Below, piece after piece: positions 1-9,299 of a stretch of 64,000 nucleotides of DNA. Position 1 is the first letter of the stretch. Each line of letters begins with the position of its first letter. Made by a program: the position numbers and the translations under genes. Source of the DNA: JAMQPK01 sp963782595 (GTDB lineage: Bacteria > Acidobacteriota > Vicinamibacteria > Vicinamibacterales > JAMQPK01); contig CAWAKJ010000001.1 of assembly GCA_963782595.1 (NCBI GenBank), positions 1-64,000 on the forward strand, given 5' to 3'. The notes beneath the pieces are model-generated. The model was not told the origin of the DNA and searched no databases. It saw nothing but the letters and a program-made list of their open reading frames with translations.

Positions 1-81
1 CTTTGTGACCTTGTGTGGTTCTTTCCTTCGTGATCTTCGTGATCCTGTTCCACCAAACCGTCGGAGCCGATAATTAATACG

Positions 82-465
82 ATGTCTCCCACATCGCAGA
101 CCTCCAAGCCGGCCGGACGCGACGTCTTACTCGTCGTCGAAGACGAGGCGTCGGTTCGATCGTTCTGCTGCACGGTGCTGCGCCGCTTCGGCTATCAGGT
201 GCTCGAAGCCGCCAGCCCGCTCGAGGCGCTCGCAACGCTGCACCGGGTACCCGATCCCGTGCGACTCGTTCTGACCGATATCACGATGCCGGGCATGAAT
301 GGAAAAGAGATGGTGAAGCAGATCGATCGCGAGACGCAGCCTGACCTCAAAGTGCTGTACATGTCGGGCTATAACGAGAAAGTCGAGCCCGGACTGGACG
401 TTCTCGAGAAGCCGTTCACTTCTGCCGACCTCCTGATGCGTGTTCGCGCGGCGCTCAGGCGCTGA
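82..465 (+). CDS. Single-domain response regulator (receiver only)
   Basis: This 127-residue protein is a stand-alone CheY-like receiver domain with no output domain. The acidic pair VEDE lies near residue 20, the phospho-acceptor Asp is in LTDITMPGMNG near residue 73, and the conserved Lys is in EKPF near residue 110. Its sequence resembles receivers fused to the end of hybrid histidine kinases more than DNA-binding regulators. It probably relays phosphate or acts by protein contact in the cytoplasm. No kinase gene is adjacent downstream; the window edge hides what lies upstream. The ATG at 82 gives the full domain length. Confidence 0.88.
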   Translation: MSPTSQTSKPAGRDVLLVVEDEASVRSFCCTVLRRFGYQVLEAASPLEALATLHRVPDPVRLVLTDITMPGMNGKEMVKQIDRETQPDLKVLYMSGYNEKVEPGLDVLEKPFTSADLLMRVRAALRR

Positions 466-556
466 CCCCTCCCCGCAACTCACTGCAAGCACAAGACTTC
501 AGGACGCGTTTTCCGCTCTCTCAAGCCCCTCTCACCAAGGTCCGATACCTAGAAGG

Positions 557-791
557 ATGACTTGGACATTTGCCAAGGGCAACGAGCGGATGTCGTGTGA
601 AGCGCGCGAGGCGATGCTCTGGTACGAGCTCATCGTGACCATGCCGGATGGGGCGACCAGACGTGGTCCGATACACCGAGCGCGCGGGCATGTTGCGGCG
701 CCAACACGAACTGTTGTGTGCATGGAAGGCGCAAGGCTGGCGCGAGCTCGAACCGGAGCCGGCGACGATGAGGCGAGCAGTTGGTTCGTAG
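557..791 (+). CDS. Possible small hypothetical protein, frame-broken
   Basis: Two overlapping frames join into a plausible protein of about 77 residues. The first frame runs from ATG 557 to about 650. The second resumes there, is rich in Arg, Glu and Trp, and ends at the TAG at 789-791, just before the convergent guaA stop. The switch falls at a GGGG run, which suits a single-base error. Two further in-frame ATGs are possible starts, and no convincing ribosome site is seen. I recognise no family. It could be non-coding sequence that happens to stay open. Confidence 0.3.
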
Positions 792-794
792 TTC

Positions 795-2594
795 CTATTC
801 CCACTCAATCGTGGCGGGCGGCTTGTTCGTCACGTCGTAAAGAAGAGCCCCAACCCCCGGAACCTGGTAGTAACCGCGCTGGTGATGCGCTCGATGACGG
901 GCCATGGCAGCCGGGAATATTGCGCCGTCATGCCATCGTGAGACTCGACGGGCCTGATGGCGATCGTGGACTCACCCTTCCGCTTGAGGGGGAGCATGAC
1001 CACGGGACATTGCCAGATGCGCTTCTGCGTGTCGTATTCGGCAAGGATGTCGCGCACGCGCGCGTCGGCCTCGCGCAACACATCGAGGCCCTCGCGCGAG
1101 GTCGTCGTCGGTTCGACGTGAAATTCGTCGATCGAGCCTTTCGAGCCGGCCCAGAACACCACGCGGTTCACATCGCGAAGCGAGTTCGTAATCGCGGGTG
1201 AGAGCTCTGCAATGCCGAGCTCGTCGTAGTCGCCGGTCAAGAGCGCGGTGTGCGCGTAGGTGCGCTCGTCACCCTGCACCCCGACCCCGCGCACCGGCAT
1301 GTACGCGAGCTTTCAGATTGAACCCCGACGCAACTTCGCTGAGCTTCGAGTTCTCCGACCACGCCGCCGGTTCGTCGGTGCAGAGAAAGCGTACCGCAAG
1401 TCCCGGCCCTGGGAACGGCTGCTTCTCGATCAAGCGCGAGGGCAAACCGAGCGCCCGCCCGATCTCGCGCACCTCGTCTTTGTAAAACTGCACGAGCGGC
1501 TCGACGATTTCGCCGGCCTCGATCCGGCGCAGCAGCTCGGGCACGCGGTTGTGATGCGTCTTGATGAGAGCCGACTCCTGCGTGCCCCCCGACTCGATGG
1601 TGTCTGGATAGATCGTCCCCTGGCCCAGCAGCCATTCCCCGGCGGGCAGATGCTCGAGCACGTCGTTTTCGACCGAAAGAAACGCTGCGCCGATCCGCTT
1701 CCGTTTGGTTTCGGGATTCGTCTCGCTGCCGACCGCGGCCAGAAATTCCGTCGACGCATCTCTCAGCCGCACATTCCGCGGAATCCGGCCTTCTCGGTAC
1801 GCCGCGATGACCTCGGTTGATTCGTTCTTCCGCATGAAACCGGTGTCGACATACACACCATGCACGCGATCGGACCCGAGCGCATCCGAACAGAGCTTGT
1901 AGGCCACCGACGAGTCAACCCCGCCGCTGACGAAGAACAACACCTTCTTCGTCGCGCCCACCCTGGTGCGGATATCGGTTTCGATGGCGTCGATGGTTTC
2001 CGCCGACGAAGGCTTCCAGCTCGAGTCGCACCGGCAGACACGCCTGACGAAATTTTCCAGAATCCGCTGACCGAACTCGGTGTGCGTCACTTCGGGGTGG
2101 AACTGGACGCCGTAGATATTTTTCGCACGATGGGTCATCGCGGCAACGGCGCAGTCCTCGGTCGAGCCGAGCACGTCGAAGCCGTCCGGCAGCTTCTCGA
2201 CCGAGTCGCCGTGGCTCACCCAGACGTCGCTCGACGCGGGCACGCCCTCGAACAGATCGCCCGGCGCGTCGATCTTGAGCTTCGCGAACCCGTATTCCCG
2301 CGAGTAACTGGGCTTGACGACCCCGCCCGGCATCGTCGCCGCGAGCAGCTGGTGCCCGTAACAGATTCCCAGAATCGGTACTCCCATCGTGAGAATCGAC
2401 AGATGAATCCGCGGCGAGGCGGCTTCGGTCACGCTCCGGGGACCACCGGAAATGATGACGCCGCTGATGCCCGCGAGTTGCTCGGCTGGAGTGTCGATCG
2501 GAAGGACGTGGCTCTGAACACCAACTTCGCGAACGCGCCGCGCGAGGAGATGACAATACTGACCGCCGGCGTCAAGAACTGCTATGCCGTGCAC
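795..2594 (-). CDS. guaA: GMP synthase (glutamine-hydrolysing), long type, two frameshifts
   Basis: GMP synthase aminates XMP to GMP with ATP and glutamine, the last step of guanine nucleotide synthesis. The N-terminal class I glutaminase shows the nucleophile in GICYGHQLL and the His/Glu of FHPEVTHTEFG. The ATP pyrophosphatase P-loop is FFVSGGVDSSVAYK. The C-terminal dimerisation part (PVRGVGVQGDERTY, then DGMTAQ, ending KPPATIEWE) is present, but in three frames. One break is near 1305-1310 and one near 870. About 600 codons and an extra segment inside the dimerisation domain place it in the long, eukaryote-like class rather than the roughly 525-residue E. coli class. Start is GTG 2594. Because the C-terminus is conserved to the last residue and the gene is usually needed, the breaks look like sequence errors. 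Confidence 0.9.
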
Positions 2595-2616
2595 AGAGAA
2601 AGTATATCCGGTAGCT

Positions 2617-2651
2617 GTAGGGCGGGTCTTGAACTACAAGACCCGCCCTAC
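2617..2651. repeat. Perfect stem-loop, 15-bp arms
   Basis: The arm GTAGGGCGGGTCTTG (2617-2631) is followed by a 5-base loop and its exact complement (2637-2651). It fills the gap between the enoyl-CoA hydratase stop and the guaA start. There is no T-run on either side, so a classical intrinsic terminator is doubtful. The outer edge reads CCCTACG, a feature shared with a second hairpin at 46199-46216. It looks like a dispersed REP-type intergenic palindrome. Confidence 0.75.
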
Positions 2652-2665
2652 GTCCAACAAAGACC

Positions 2666-3433
2666 CTACGTCTTCTTCAAGAACGCCTTCATCAACTTCT
2701 GCGCTTCCGGCGAGACACGGCGATCGGCAATCGCTTCGGCGGTCTCGGCCGCAACCTCGGCGATCGAGCGATTTGCGATCTTTCGAAGCAGCACCTTCGC
2801 CTCGCCCATCGCTTCGGGCCCGTTGCCCGCGAGCTCGATCAGATACTTGTTCACGGTATCAGTCAGTTGAGCCGCGGGGACGACGGCGTGCACGAGGCCG
2901 ATGCGCTCTGCGTGCGCGGCGTCGAAGCGGCGACCCGTGATGAAGAGCTCGCGGGCGGCGGATTGACCGATTTTTGCCAGCGCGTACGGCGCGATCACCG
3001 CCGGAATCAGACCCAGCTTCACTTCGGTAAAGCCGAACGAGGCCTGATCTGATGCGACTGCGATGTCCGCCACGGCAACGAGACCTGCGCCACCGCCGAG
3101 CGCCGCTCCGTGAACCTGTGCGATGACCGGGACAGGCAGTCTGTCGATCGCGGCAAACATGGCCGCCGCCGCACGAGAATCGCGCAGATTGTCTTCGCGC
3201 GAATAGTCGGCCATCTTCGCCATCCACGCAAGATCGGCACCGGCACAGAACGCGGGGCCGGCGCCGGCGATGACGACTCCCCGCAAGCCGCTGTCGGCTG
3301 CCGCACGTTCGGCCCAGGCCGTCAACTCGGCGATTACGTGCTCATTAAACGCGTTCCGCACTTCGGGGCGGTTGAGCGTCACGTACTCGACATTAGCCAG
3401 CCGGTGCAGTTGAAGGGTGGAAGGCGCGCTCAT
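2666..3433 (-). CDS. Enoyl-CoA hydratase/isomerase family protein (methylglutaconyl-CoA hydratase-like)
   Basis: This 255-residue crotonase-fold enzyme would hydrate an enoyl-CoA. The oxyanion-hole segments are visible: AGPAFCAGADLAWM near residues 60-75 and VHGAALGGGAGLVAVADIA near 105-125. The Glu expected in FGFTEVKLGLIPA is present. The start ATG 3433 directly abuts the stop codon of the carboxyltransferase gene upstream, so the two are co-transcribed. Next to a methylcrotonyl-CoA-type carboxylase, the most likely substrate is 3-methylglutaconyl-CoA in leucine or isovalerate breakdown, but the sequence alone does not fix specificity. Confidence 0.85.
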   Translation of the reverse strand: MSAPSTLQLHRLANVEYVTLNRPEVRNAFNEHVIAELTAWAERAAADSGLRGVVIAGAGPAFCAGADLAWMAKMADYSREDNLRDSRAAAAMFAAIDRLPVPVIAQVHGAALGGGAGLVAVADIAVASDQASFGFTEVKLGLIPAVIAPYALAKIGQSAARELFITGRRFDAAHAERIGLVHAVVPAAQLTDTVNKYLIELAGNGPEAMGEAKVLLRKIANRSIAEVAAETAEAIADRRVSPEAQKLMKAFLKKT

Positions 3434-5041
3434 CTACATCCTGAACACGCCGAATTTCGGCGAAGGGATCGGCGCGTTGAACGCGACAGACAGCGCGTGC
3501 GCCAGCGTGGGTCTGGTTTCGGCCGGATCGAGAATGCCGTCGTCCCACAGTCGCGCCGTCGAGTAGTACGGCGAGCCTTCTGCTTCGTATTTGTCGACGA
3601 TCGGCTGGCGAATCGACTGCTCGCCGGCCGCGTCGAGCGTCCCGCCTTCGCGCGCCATCTGCTCGCGCTTCACGGTGCTCAGCACCGTGGCGGCCGTTTC
3701 GGCGCCCATCACCGAGATGCGCGCGTTCGGCCACATCCAGAGAAACCGCGGATCGTACGCGCGCCCGCTCATGGCGTAATTGCCGGCGCCGAATGACCCG
3801 CCAGTAATGACGGTGAATTTCGGCACCACCGAGTTCGCCACGGCACTCACCATCTTGGCGCCGTCCTTCGCGATGCCGCCTCGCTCGACCTGCCGGCCCA
3901 CCATGAATCCTGTAATGTTCTGGAGGAACACCAGAGGAATACTCCGGAAGTTGCACAGCTCCATGAAGTGCGTGGCCTTCAGTGCCGACTCGGAGAACAG
4001 CACGCCGTTGTTCGCAATCACGCCGACGAGATAACCATCGAGGCGGGCGAACCCCGTGACGAGTGTGGGGCCATAGCGGGCCTTGAACTCGTCGAAGCGG
4101 GAACCGTCCACGAGGCGGGCAATCACTTCCCTGACGTCATACGGCCTTCGGACATCCACGCTGACAATGCCGTACAGCTCGTCCGGATCGTATGCCGGCT
4201 CTTCCGGCCGCGTACGATCCACAGGCGTGCCCTTCACCACATTCAGCGTCGAGACGATCGTCCGAAGCTGCTGAATCGCGTCGTCGTCGTTCTCCGCGAG
4301 ATAGTCGGCGACGCCAGACATCTGCGTATGCACGTCGGCGCCGCCAAGCTCCTGCGCGTTCACTTCTTCGCCCGTCGCGGCCTTCACGAGCGGAGGCCCG
4401 CCGAGAAAGATGGTGCCCGTTCCCTTGACGATGATCGTCTCGTCAGACATCGCCGGCACGTACGCCCCACCTGCCGTGCACGAGCCCATGACGGCAGCTA
4501 TCTGCGCGATGCGCTCGGCGGACAGGCGCGCCTGATTGAAGAAGATGCGTCCGAAATGCTCGCGATCTGGAAACACGTCGGCCTGCAGCGGCAGAAACGC
4601 GCCACCCGAATCGACCAGATACAAACACGGCAAGCGATTGTCGAGTGCGATCTGCTGAGCGCGGAGGTGCTTTTTGACCGTAACCGGGTAGTACGTGCCG
4701 CCCTTCACGGTCGCGTCGTTGGCGATGATGACGACGTCGCGTCCGGAGACGCGCCCGATCCCTGTCACGATTCCCGCCCCCGGTGTGTCGTCTTCATAAA
4801 CCTTGTAGCCGGCCAGCTGCGACAGCTCGAGGAACGGCGAGCCCGGATCGATGAGGCGTGCGATGCGCTCGCGCACCGGCATCTTGCCCTGCTCGCGATG
4901 CCGCTGCAGGTACTTCGCTCCGCCGCCTTCGCGTGCCGCGGCAAGGTGCGCGCGGAGCTCGGCGACGAGCTGCCGCATGCGGTCCTGGTTGGCCTTAAAG
5001 GTGGGGCTGCTCTTGTTGATCAGCGACTCGATTTTGTGCAT
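3434..5041 (-). CDS. Acyl-CoA carboxylase, carboxyltransferase (beta) subunit, methylcrotonyl-CoA type
   Basis: This 535-residue protein has the usual length of MccB/LiuB/AtuC carboxyltransferases. These move carboxyl from carboxybiotin to an acyl-CoA. It carries two crotonase-like halves. The C-terminal half has FLQNITGFMVGRQVE, GGSFGAGNYAMSGRAY and WPNARISVMGAE, all typical of the methylcrotonyl/geranyl-CoA carboxylase branch. Its start at 5041 overlaps the preceding small gene by 47 bp. The biotin-carboxylase/biotin-carrier alpha subunit normally encoded beside it is absent from this cluster, so it must be encoded elsewhere. Methylcrotonyl-CoA is favoured over geranyl-CoA only by the neighbouring genes. 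Confidence 0.88.
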   Translation of the reverse strand: MHKIESLINKSSPTFKANQDRMRQLVAELRAHLAAAREGGGAKYLQRHREQGKMPVRERIARLIDPGSPFLELSQLAGYKVYEDDTPGAGIVTGIGRVSGRDVVIIANDATVKGGTYYPVTVKKHLRAQQIALDNRLPCLYLVDSGGAFLPLQADVFPDREHFGRIFFNQARLSAERIAQIAAVMGSCTAGGAYVPAMSDETIIVKGTGTIFLGGPPLVKAATGEEVNAQELGGADVHTQMSGVADYLAENDDDAIQQLRTIVSTLNVVKGTPVDRTRPEEPAYDPDELYGIVSVDVRRPYDVREVIARLVDGSRFDEFKARYGPTLVTGFARLDGYLVGVIANNGVLFSESALKATHFMELCNFRSIPLVFLQNITGFMVGRQVERGGIAKDGAKMVSAVANSVVPKFTVITGGSFGAGNYAMSGRAYDPRFLWMWPNARISVMGAETAATVLSTVKREQMAREGGTLDAAGEQSIRQPIVDKYEAEGSPYYSTARLWDDGILDPAETRPTLAHALSVAFNAPIPSPKFGVFRM

Positions 5042-5384
5042 GCAACAGGCTTTCGGGCACCTCGACTAGGGCGGCGAGCAGATACTGTGCGTACGTCTTG
5101 CCTTGCGCGTCGAGGAGCAGCGACAGCGTTCCGCCGCCGCCAAGGCTGCGGTGAAGGAGAAAATTCACCGCGAGCAGATTCGGCAGCTCGAAACGCTCGA
5201 CTTCTCCCTGACACACGTCGTCAAAATGACGCTTCACGTACGCGGGCGTCAGATGCTCGAGCATCCACGCGTAGATCTCCTCGGACCGCGCAATGACGCC
5301 GATGTTGGCGGTGTCTCCTTTGTCGCCGGACCGCGCCAGGCACAGACGGAGAAGAGGCACGCGGACGATTCGATCAGACGGCAA
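4995..5384 (-). CDS. AtuA-associated small domain protein
   Basis: This protein of about 130 residues matches the C-terminal domain that larger AtuA proteins carry, with the signature LARSGDKGDTANIGVIAR near the N-terminus. Here it is a separate gene. No ATG is available: the likely start is TTG 5384, overlapping the AtuA-like stop by 11 bp, or GTG 5360. It also overlaps the carboxyltransferase start by 47 bp, so all three are translationally linked. The biochemical role of this domain is not established. Location beside the carboxylase suggests a part in branched acyl-CoA or terpenoid breakdown. Confidence 0.75.
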   Translation of the reverse strand: MPSDRIVRVPLLRLCLARSGDKGDTANIGVIARSEEIYAWMLEHLTPAYVKRHFDDVCQGEVERFELPNLLAVNFLLHRSLGGGGTLSLLLDAQGKTYAQYLLAALVEVPESLLHAQNRVADQQEQPHL

Positions 5385-6739
5385 TTTCTTCCTCTCCCAC
5401 GAGCACGCGCTGCCTGACGGCCTCGCGCGAGACAAGGGCCGGCCAGAACGCGACGACTTCGGACGCACGCGGCCGTCCCTGGTCGGCGATGTAGGTGATG
5501 CCCGGAACCGTCGCCAAGACGCGAGGAACGACATGTGGCGCGAAGCGCGAGTTGATTTTCCGCTCGTCCTCGTCGCGCACGGCAAACTGCACCAGCACCT
5601 CGCCCGGCTCACACGCCGCAAGGGGCGCGTGACAGGCATTCCACCCGATGAACTGGTGAATCGCCTCCTCGGACAATGTGCGCCCGCCCGCAGCATCCCA
5701 GAAAGCCTCGGCCACCTTGTTGGCTTTGGCCAACGCCTCGGGACCCGCCACGGCCAGACGGCCGAAGGCCCGCCATCCGGCGTGATAGCTCAGCGACACC
5801 TTCAGCTTCTCTGGCGCCGGCTCTCCACGCGCACCCGTCACACGCACGCGATCTGGTCCGTCCTGGTCGAGATGCACCGAGTCGAAGCGCGCGACGACGT
5901 CCGGCGTCATGTACGCGGGCGGCCCGATTTCGTAGACGATCTGCTCGGCGACGGTATGCACGCTGACGAGACCTCCGGTATTCGGATGTTTCGTTACGAC
6001 GAAACTGCCGTCTTCGGCGGCTTCGACGATGGGAAATCCCATCCGCTTGTAACTTTTCACCAGCGGCCAGTCCGTAAAGTTGCCGCCTGTGCACTGCGTG
6101 CCGCACTCGATGACGTGCCCCGCCACGATACCGGCCGCCACGCGGTCCCAGTCGGATGCCGACCAGCCGAATTCGAACATCATCGGTGCGAGCGTCACCG
6201 CTGCGTCCGCGACGCGTCCTGTAATGACGACGTTGGCGCCGCGCTCGAGCGCCTTCACGATTCCGGTGGCACCGATGTAGGCATTAGCCGAAAGGACGCG
6301 CGAGCGGACCTCGGCGAGCGCCTGACCGGTATCCATATTAATAAGCGGCTCGCCCGAGGCGAGCAGCTCATCCAGATTCGGATACAGGTCGTCGCCCGAG
6401 ACGATGGCCACTTTCACGCGGTCTGCAATGCCGAGCTCATTGGCGAGCGACTCCACCGCGGCACGGCACCCGAGCGGGTTCACACCGCCCAGCATTGGTA
6501 ATGATTCTGATGCCGCGCTGCACGCACGCAGGCAGGACGTCGCGGAGGTGCGTGAGGACGTCGGCGGGATATCCCGCATCCGGCTTTCGCGCACGCTGCT
6601 TCTGCAGGATGGCCATGGTGACTTCCGCCAGATAGTCCATGACCAGATAGTCGATCGGCCCGCCTTCGACCTGGCGCCGGGGTGCAGTGGGATCGTCGCC
6701 CCAGAAACCGCCGCAGTTGGCGATGACGGTCTGTTTCAC
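5374..6739 (-). CDS. AtuA family protein (DUF1446), one frameshift
   Basis: AtuA-family proteins accompany acyclic terpene and leucine/isovalerate catabolic genes; their reaction is not known with certainty. The N-terminal part starts at GTG 6739 and overlaps the upstream dehydrogenase stop (GTGA). It has VIANCGGFWGDD and RGIRIITNAG, then the frame shifts near 6490 inside a GGG run, after which GVNPLGC continues in the second frame to the TGA at 5374. The second part carries INMDTGQALAEV, NVVITGRVADAA and GTQCTGGNFTDW, typical of the family. The break sits in a short homopolymer and sequence conservation continues across it, so a one-base consensus error is the simplest explanation. Confidence 0.85.
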
Positions 6740-7875
6740 CTGAACAATTCCCGCGCAATCACCATTCGCTGGACCTCTGAGGTTCCCTCACCAATTTCGC
6801 ACAGCTTCGCGTCGCGGTAAAAGCGCTCGACGGGAGAGTCTTTCAGATAGCCATACCCGCCGTGAATCTGAATCGCTTTGGAGGTCGATCGCACCGCAAC
6901 TTCGGACGAATACAGTTTCGCCTGCGAAGCGATGCGCAGATACGGCAGTCCTTCGTCGCGGAGCGCCGCCGCATGCCAGGCCATCAGCCGGGCCGCCTCG
7001 CTTTCGGTCGCCATGTCTGCCAGCATCCACTGGATGGCTTCGTATTCGAGAATCGGCTTGCCGAACTGCCGGCGTCGCCGCGCGTAATTCAGCGCTTCGT
7101 CCAGCGCGCCCTGGGCAATGCCGACCGCAAGCGCCGCCATCCCGATTCGCGCAGCCGTCAGGACGGCGAGCACATCCTTGAAGCCTTCGTTCATCCGCCC
7201 GAGGAGATTCTCCTTCGGCACGCGCATGTCGTCGAAATGCAGCGCAGCGGTATCGGAGGCACGCACGCCGAGCTTTTTTTCGAGCTTGCCGACGACCAGG
7301 CCGGGTGTTTCGCGCTCGACGACGAACGCGGAGATGCCTCTTGTGCCCTGGGACGGGTCGGTGGAGGCCATGATCACGTAGGTCCCGGCCGTCGAGCCCT
7401 GTGTAATGAACTGCTTGTCGCCACGGATGACCCATGCGTCGCCGTCGAGCTCGGCGCGCGTGCGCATCGCGCCGGCATCCGAGCCAGATCCAGGCTCAGT
7501 AAGTGCCCACGCCCCGAGCTTCTCTCCTCGCGCGAGCGGCGGAAGATATTTGCGCTTCTGCTCGCCCGTGCCGGCAAGCAGGATGTGACCCGAACAAAGC
7601 GAGTTGTGCGATCCCACCAGCAGCGCGACGGCCGCATCGACACGCGCGATCTCCTCGAGGATGATCGCGTTGCTCACGGCGTCATATCCGGCGCCGCCAT
7701 ATTCCTCGGGCACCATGATGCCGAGCAGTCCTTGTTCGGCCAGCTTCGGGATGAGCTCGGACGGAAAGCGTGCATGCTCGTCGCGCTCGGCCGCGCCGGG
7801 CGCAATCTCGCCGGCGGCGAACTCGCGGATCGCCTGTTTCAGAAGCTGTTGCTCTTCGCTCAGTTCGAGATGCAT
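6736..7875 (-). CDS. Acyl-CoA dehydrogenase
   Basis: This 379-residue flavoenzyme would oxidise an acyl-CoA to the 2-enoyl-CoA and pass electrons to electron-transfer flavoprotein. The FAD/substrate motif AWALTEPGSGSDAGAM is near residue 125, QFITQGSTAGTYV near 158, and the C-terminal signature IHGGYGYLKDSPVERFYRD precedes GEGTSEVQR, where the Glu is in the position of the MCAD catalytic base. Isovaleryl-CoA dehydrogenase keeps its base elsewhere, so a straight or 2-methyl short-chain substrate is also possible. Its stop overlaps the next start (GTGA), tying it to the AtuA-like gene. Confidence 0.9.
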   Translation of the reverse strand: MHLELSEEQQLLKQAIREFAAGEIAPGAAERDEHARFPSELIPKLAEQGLLGIMVPEEYGGAGYDAVSNAIILEEIARVDAAVALLVGSHNSLCSGHILLAGTGEQKRKYLPPLARGEKLGAWALTEPGSGSDAGAMRTRAELDGDAWVIRGDKQFITQGSTAGTYVIMASTDPSQGTRGISAFVVERETPGLVVGKLEKKLGVRASDTAALHFDDMRVPKENLLGRMNEGFKDVLAVLTAARIGMAALAVGIAQGALDEALNYARRRRQFGKPILEYEAIQWMLADMATESEAARLMAWHAAALRDEGLPYLRIASQAKLYSSEVAVRSTSKAIQIHGGYGYLKDSPVERFYRDAKLCEIGEGTSEVQRMVIARELFR

Positions 7876-7983
7876 GTTTTCTTTTCTTAGTTCGCATGGG
7901 GCCCCACCCCCATGCGCTGCCGTCGCTTACGCTCCGGATCTTGATACGCTCGACGACCTGCTTAGTGTTCAGTCCGTCGATGG

Positions 7984-9105
7984 CTATTTTGCAAGCTCTC
8001 GTTCGATCACCAGGCGCTCGATTTCGGATGTTTCCTCGTACAGCGTCATCGCGCGAGCGTCGCGGTAGTACCGCTCCACGGGGTACTCGGTGAGGTACCC
8101 GTGGCCCCCGAAAATTTGCAGCGCGTTATACGCCGCGCGGTTCGCCGCCTCCGACGCGAACAGCTTCGCCATCGCCGAGGCCATCGTCAGCCCGGCAGCG
8201 TCGGGGTTGGCTGCCCGCTTCGCCGCTGCGCGGAACGTCAGCAAACGCGCCGCATCGATTTCGGTCGACATGTCCGCAATCATCCACTGAATCGCTTCAA
8301 ACTCGGCGATGGGACGGCCGAATTGCCGCCGGTCTTTCGCTTTCGCAATGCTTTGCTCGAGACACGCCTCGCCGATGCCGACGGCTTGCGCCGCGATGTC
8401 GATGCGCCCGCCTTCGACGACGGTACGCGCAATGGCAAACCCGTTGTTCAGTCCGCCAAGCAGGTTCGACTTCGGCACGCGGCAGTCTTTCAGAAGGACG
8501 TCTACCGCTTCGCTGCCTCGAAGTCCCAGCATCTCGTTGGTCTCGCCCACCGAAAACCCGGGCGTGTAGGTGTCGACGATGAATGCCGAGAGGCCATCAC
8601 GGCCCCTGGACGGATCGGTCAGCGCATAGATGATGGCGACGCGCGCCTGCCGGCCGCTGGTGACGAACCGTTTGTGCCCGTTCAGGACGAAATCTTCGCC
8701 GTCGGCGATCGCCGTCGTGCGGATGGCTCCGGCATCTGAGCCGGCTGACGGCTCGGCGAACGCATAACAGCCGAGCTGTTTGCGGTCGGTGAGCATCGAA
8801 AGGTACTGCTTTTTCTGCGCCGCGTCGCCGAAACGGGCGATGGGATAACAGACGAGCGAATTGTGGACAGAGATGACGGCGGCAAGCGATGCCCACTCTT
8901 TCGAAATCTCGACGAGTGCGGCGACATACCCGACGAAATCGCGCTCGCAGCCGAGGAGGCCGAGATCGGCGACCGCGCCGATGACTGCCGGCGGAATCGT
9001 GCCCTGTCGATCGTACTCGGCGGCCACCGGTGCGATTGTTGACGCGGCAAACGCCCGCGCCTGCTGCTGAACCTCGCGCTGGTGGTCGTCGAGGGCAAAC
9101 TGCAT
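7984..9105 (-). CDS. Acyl-CoA dehydrogenase (second copy)
   Basis: This 373-residue acyl-CoA dehydrogenase is a diverged paralogue of the gene downstream. It shows CYAFAEPSAGSDAGA, KRFVTSGRQARVAI, the arginine region KDRRQFGRPIAEFEAIQW, and FGGHGYLTEYPVERYYRD followed by EETSEIERLVI with the likely catalytic Glu. It is the first gene of the minus-strand acyl-CoA operon. The promoter should lie in the roughly 190-base gap upstream, shared divergently with the lipoprotein gene at 9300. Two different dehydrogenases in one operon suggest two steps or two chain lengths of one branched-acid pathway. Confidence 0.9.
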   Translation of the reverse strand: MQFALDDHQREVQQQARAFAASTIAPVAAEYDRQGTIPPAVIGAVADLGLLGCERDFVGYVAALVEISKEWASLAAVISVHNSLVCYPIARFGDAAQKKQYLSMLTDRKQLGCYAFAEPSAGSDAGAIRTTAIADGEDFVLNGHKRFVTSGRQARVAIIYALTDPSRGRDGLSAFIVDTYTPGFSVGETNEMLGLRGSEAVDVLLKDCRVPKSNLLGGLNNGFAIARTVVEGGRIDIAAQAVGIGEACLEQSIAKAKDRRQFGRPIAEFEAIQWMIADMSTEIDAARLLTFRAAAKRAANPDAAGLTMASAMAKLFASEAANRAAYNALQIFGGHGYLTEYPVERYYRDARAMTLYEETSEIERLVIERELAK

Positions 9106-9299
9106 GGTCCAAGCATAGATCGGGTACGGCGGCGCCTACGAGGAGTCAAGGATTCGCGGAGTTTCGCGAGTGTCTCGACATGGCATCTGCGGAGATGCTC
9201 GCTGCGCTTGGGCGGAACGCGTAGTCGCGAGCCATTCGTGATGGCACATGGCCTGCACGACCCGACAGTGATTCTCGACCTGAGCTGATAGGAGTCCAT

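Noticed and set aside
440..1201. A 253-codon plus-strand open frame across the end of guaA
   Set aside because: From 795 on it is antisense to conserved guaA sequence; only the 557-791 part, with a frame change, could be a gene.
2617..2651. Intrinsic terminator
   Set aside because: The stem is strong, but no T-run follows on either strand; a repeat element fits better.
5385..5696. Upstream extension of the AtuA-associated small protein
   Set aside because: It lies in a shadow frame of the AtuA-like gene; domain similarity begins at about 5375.
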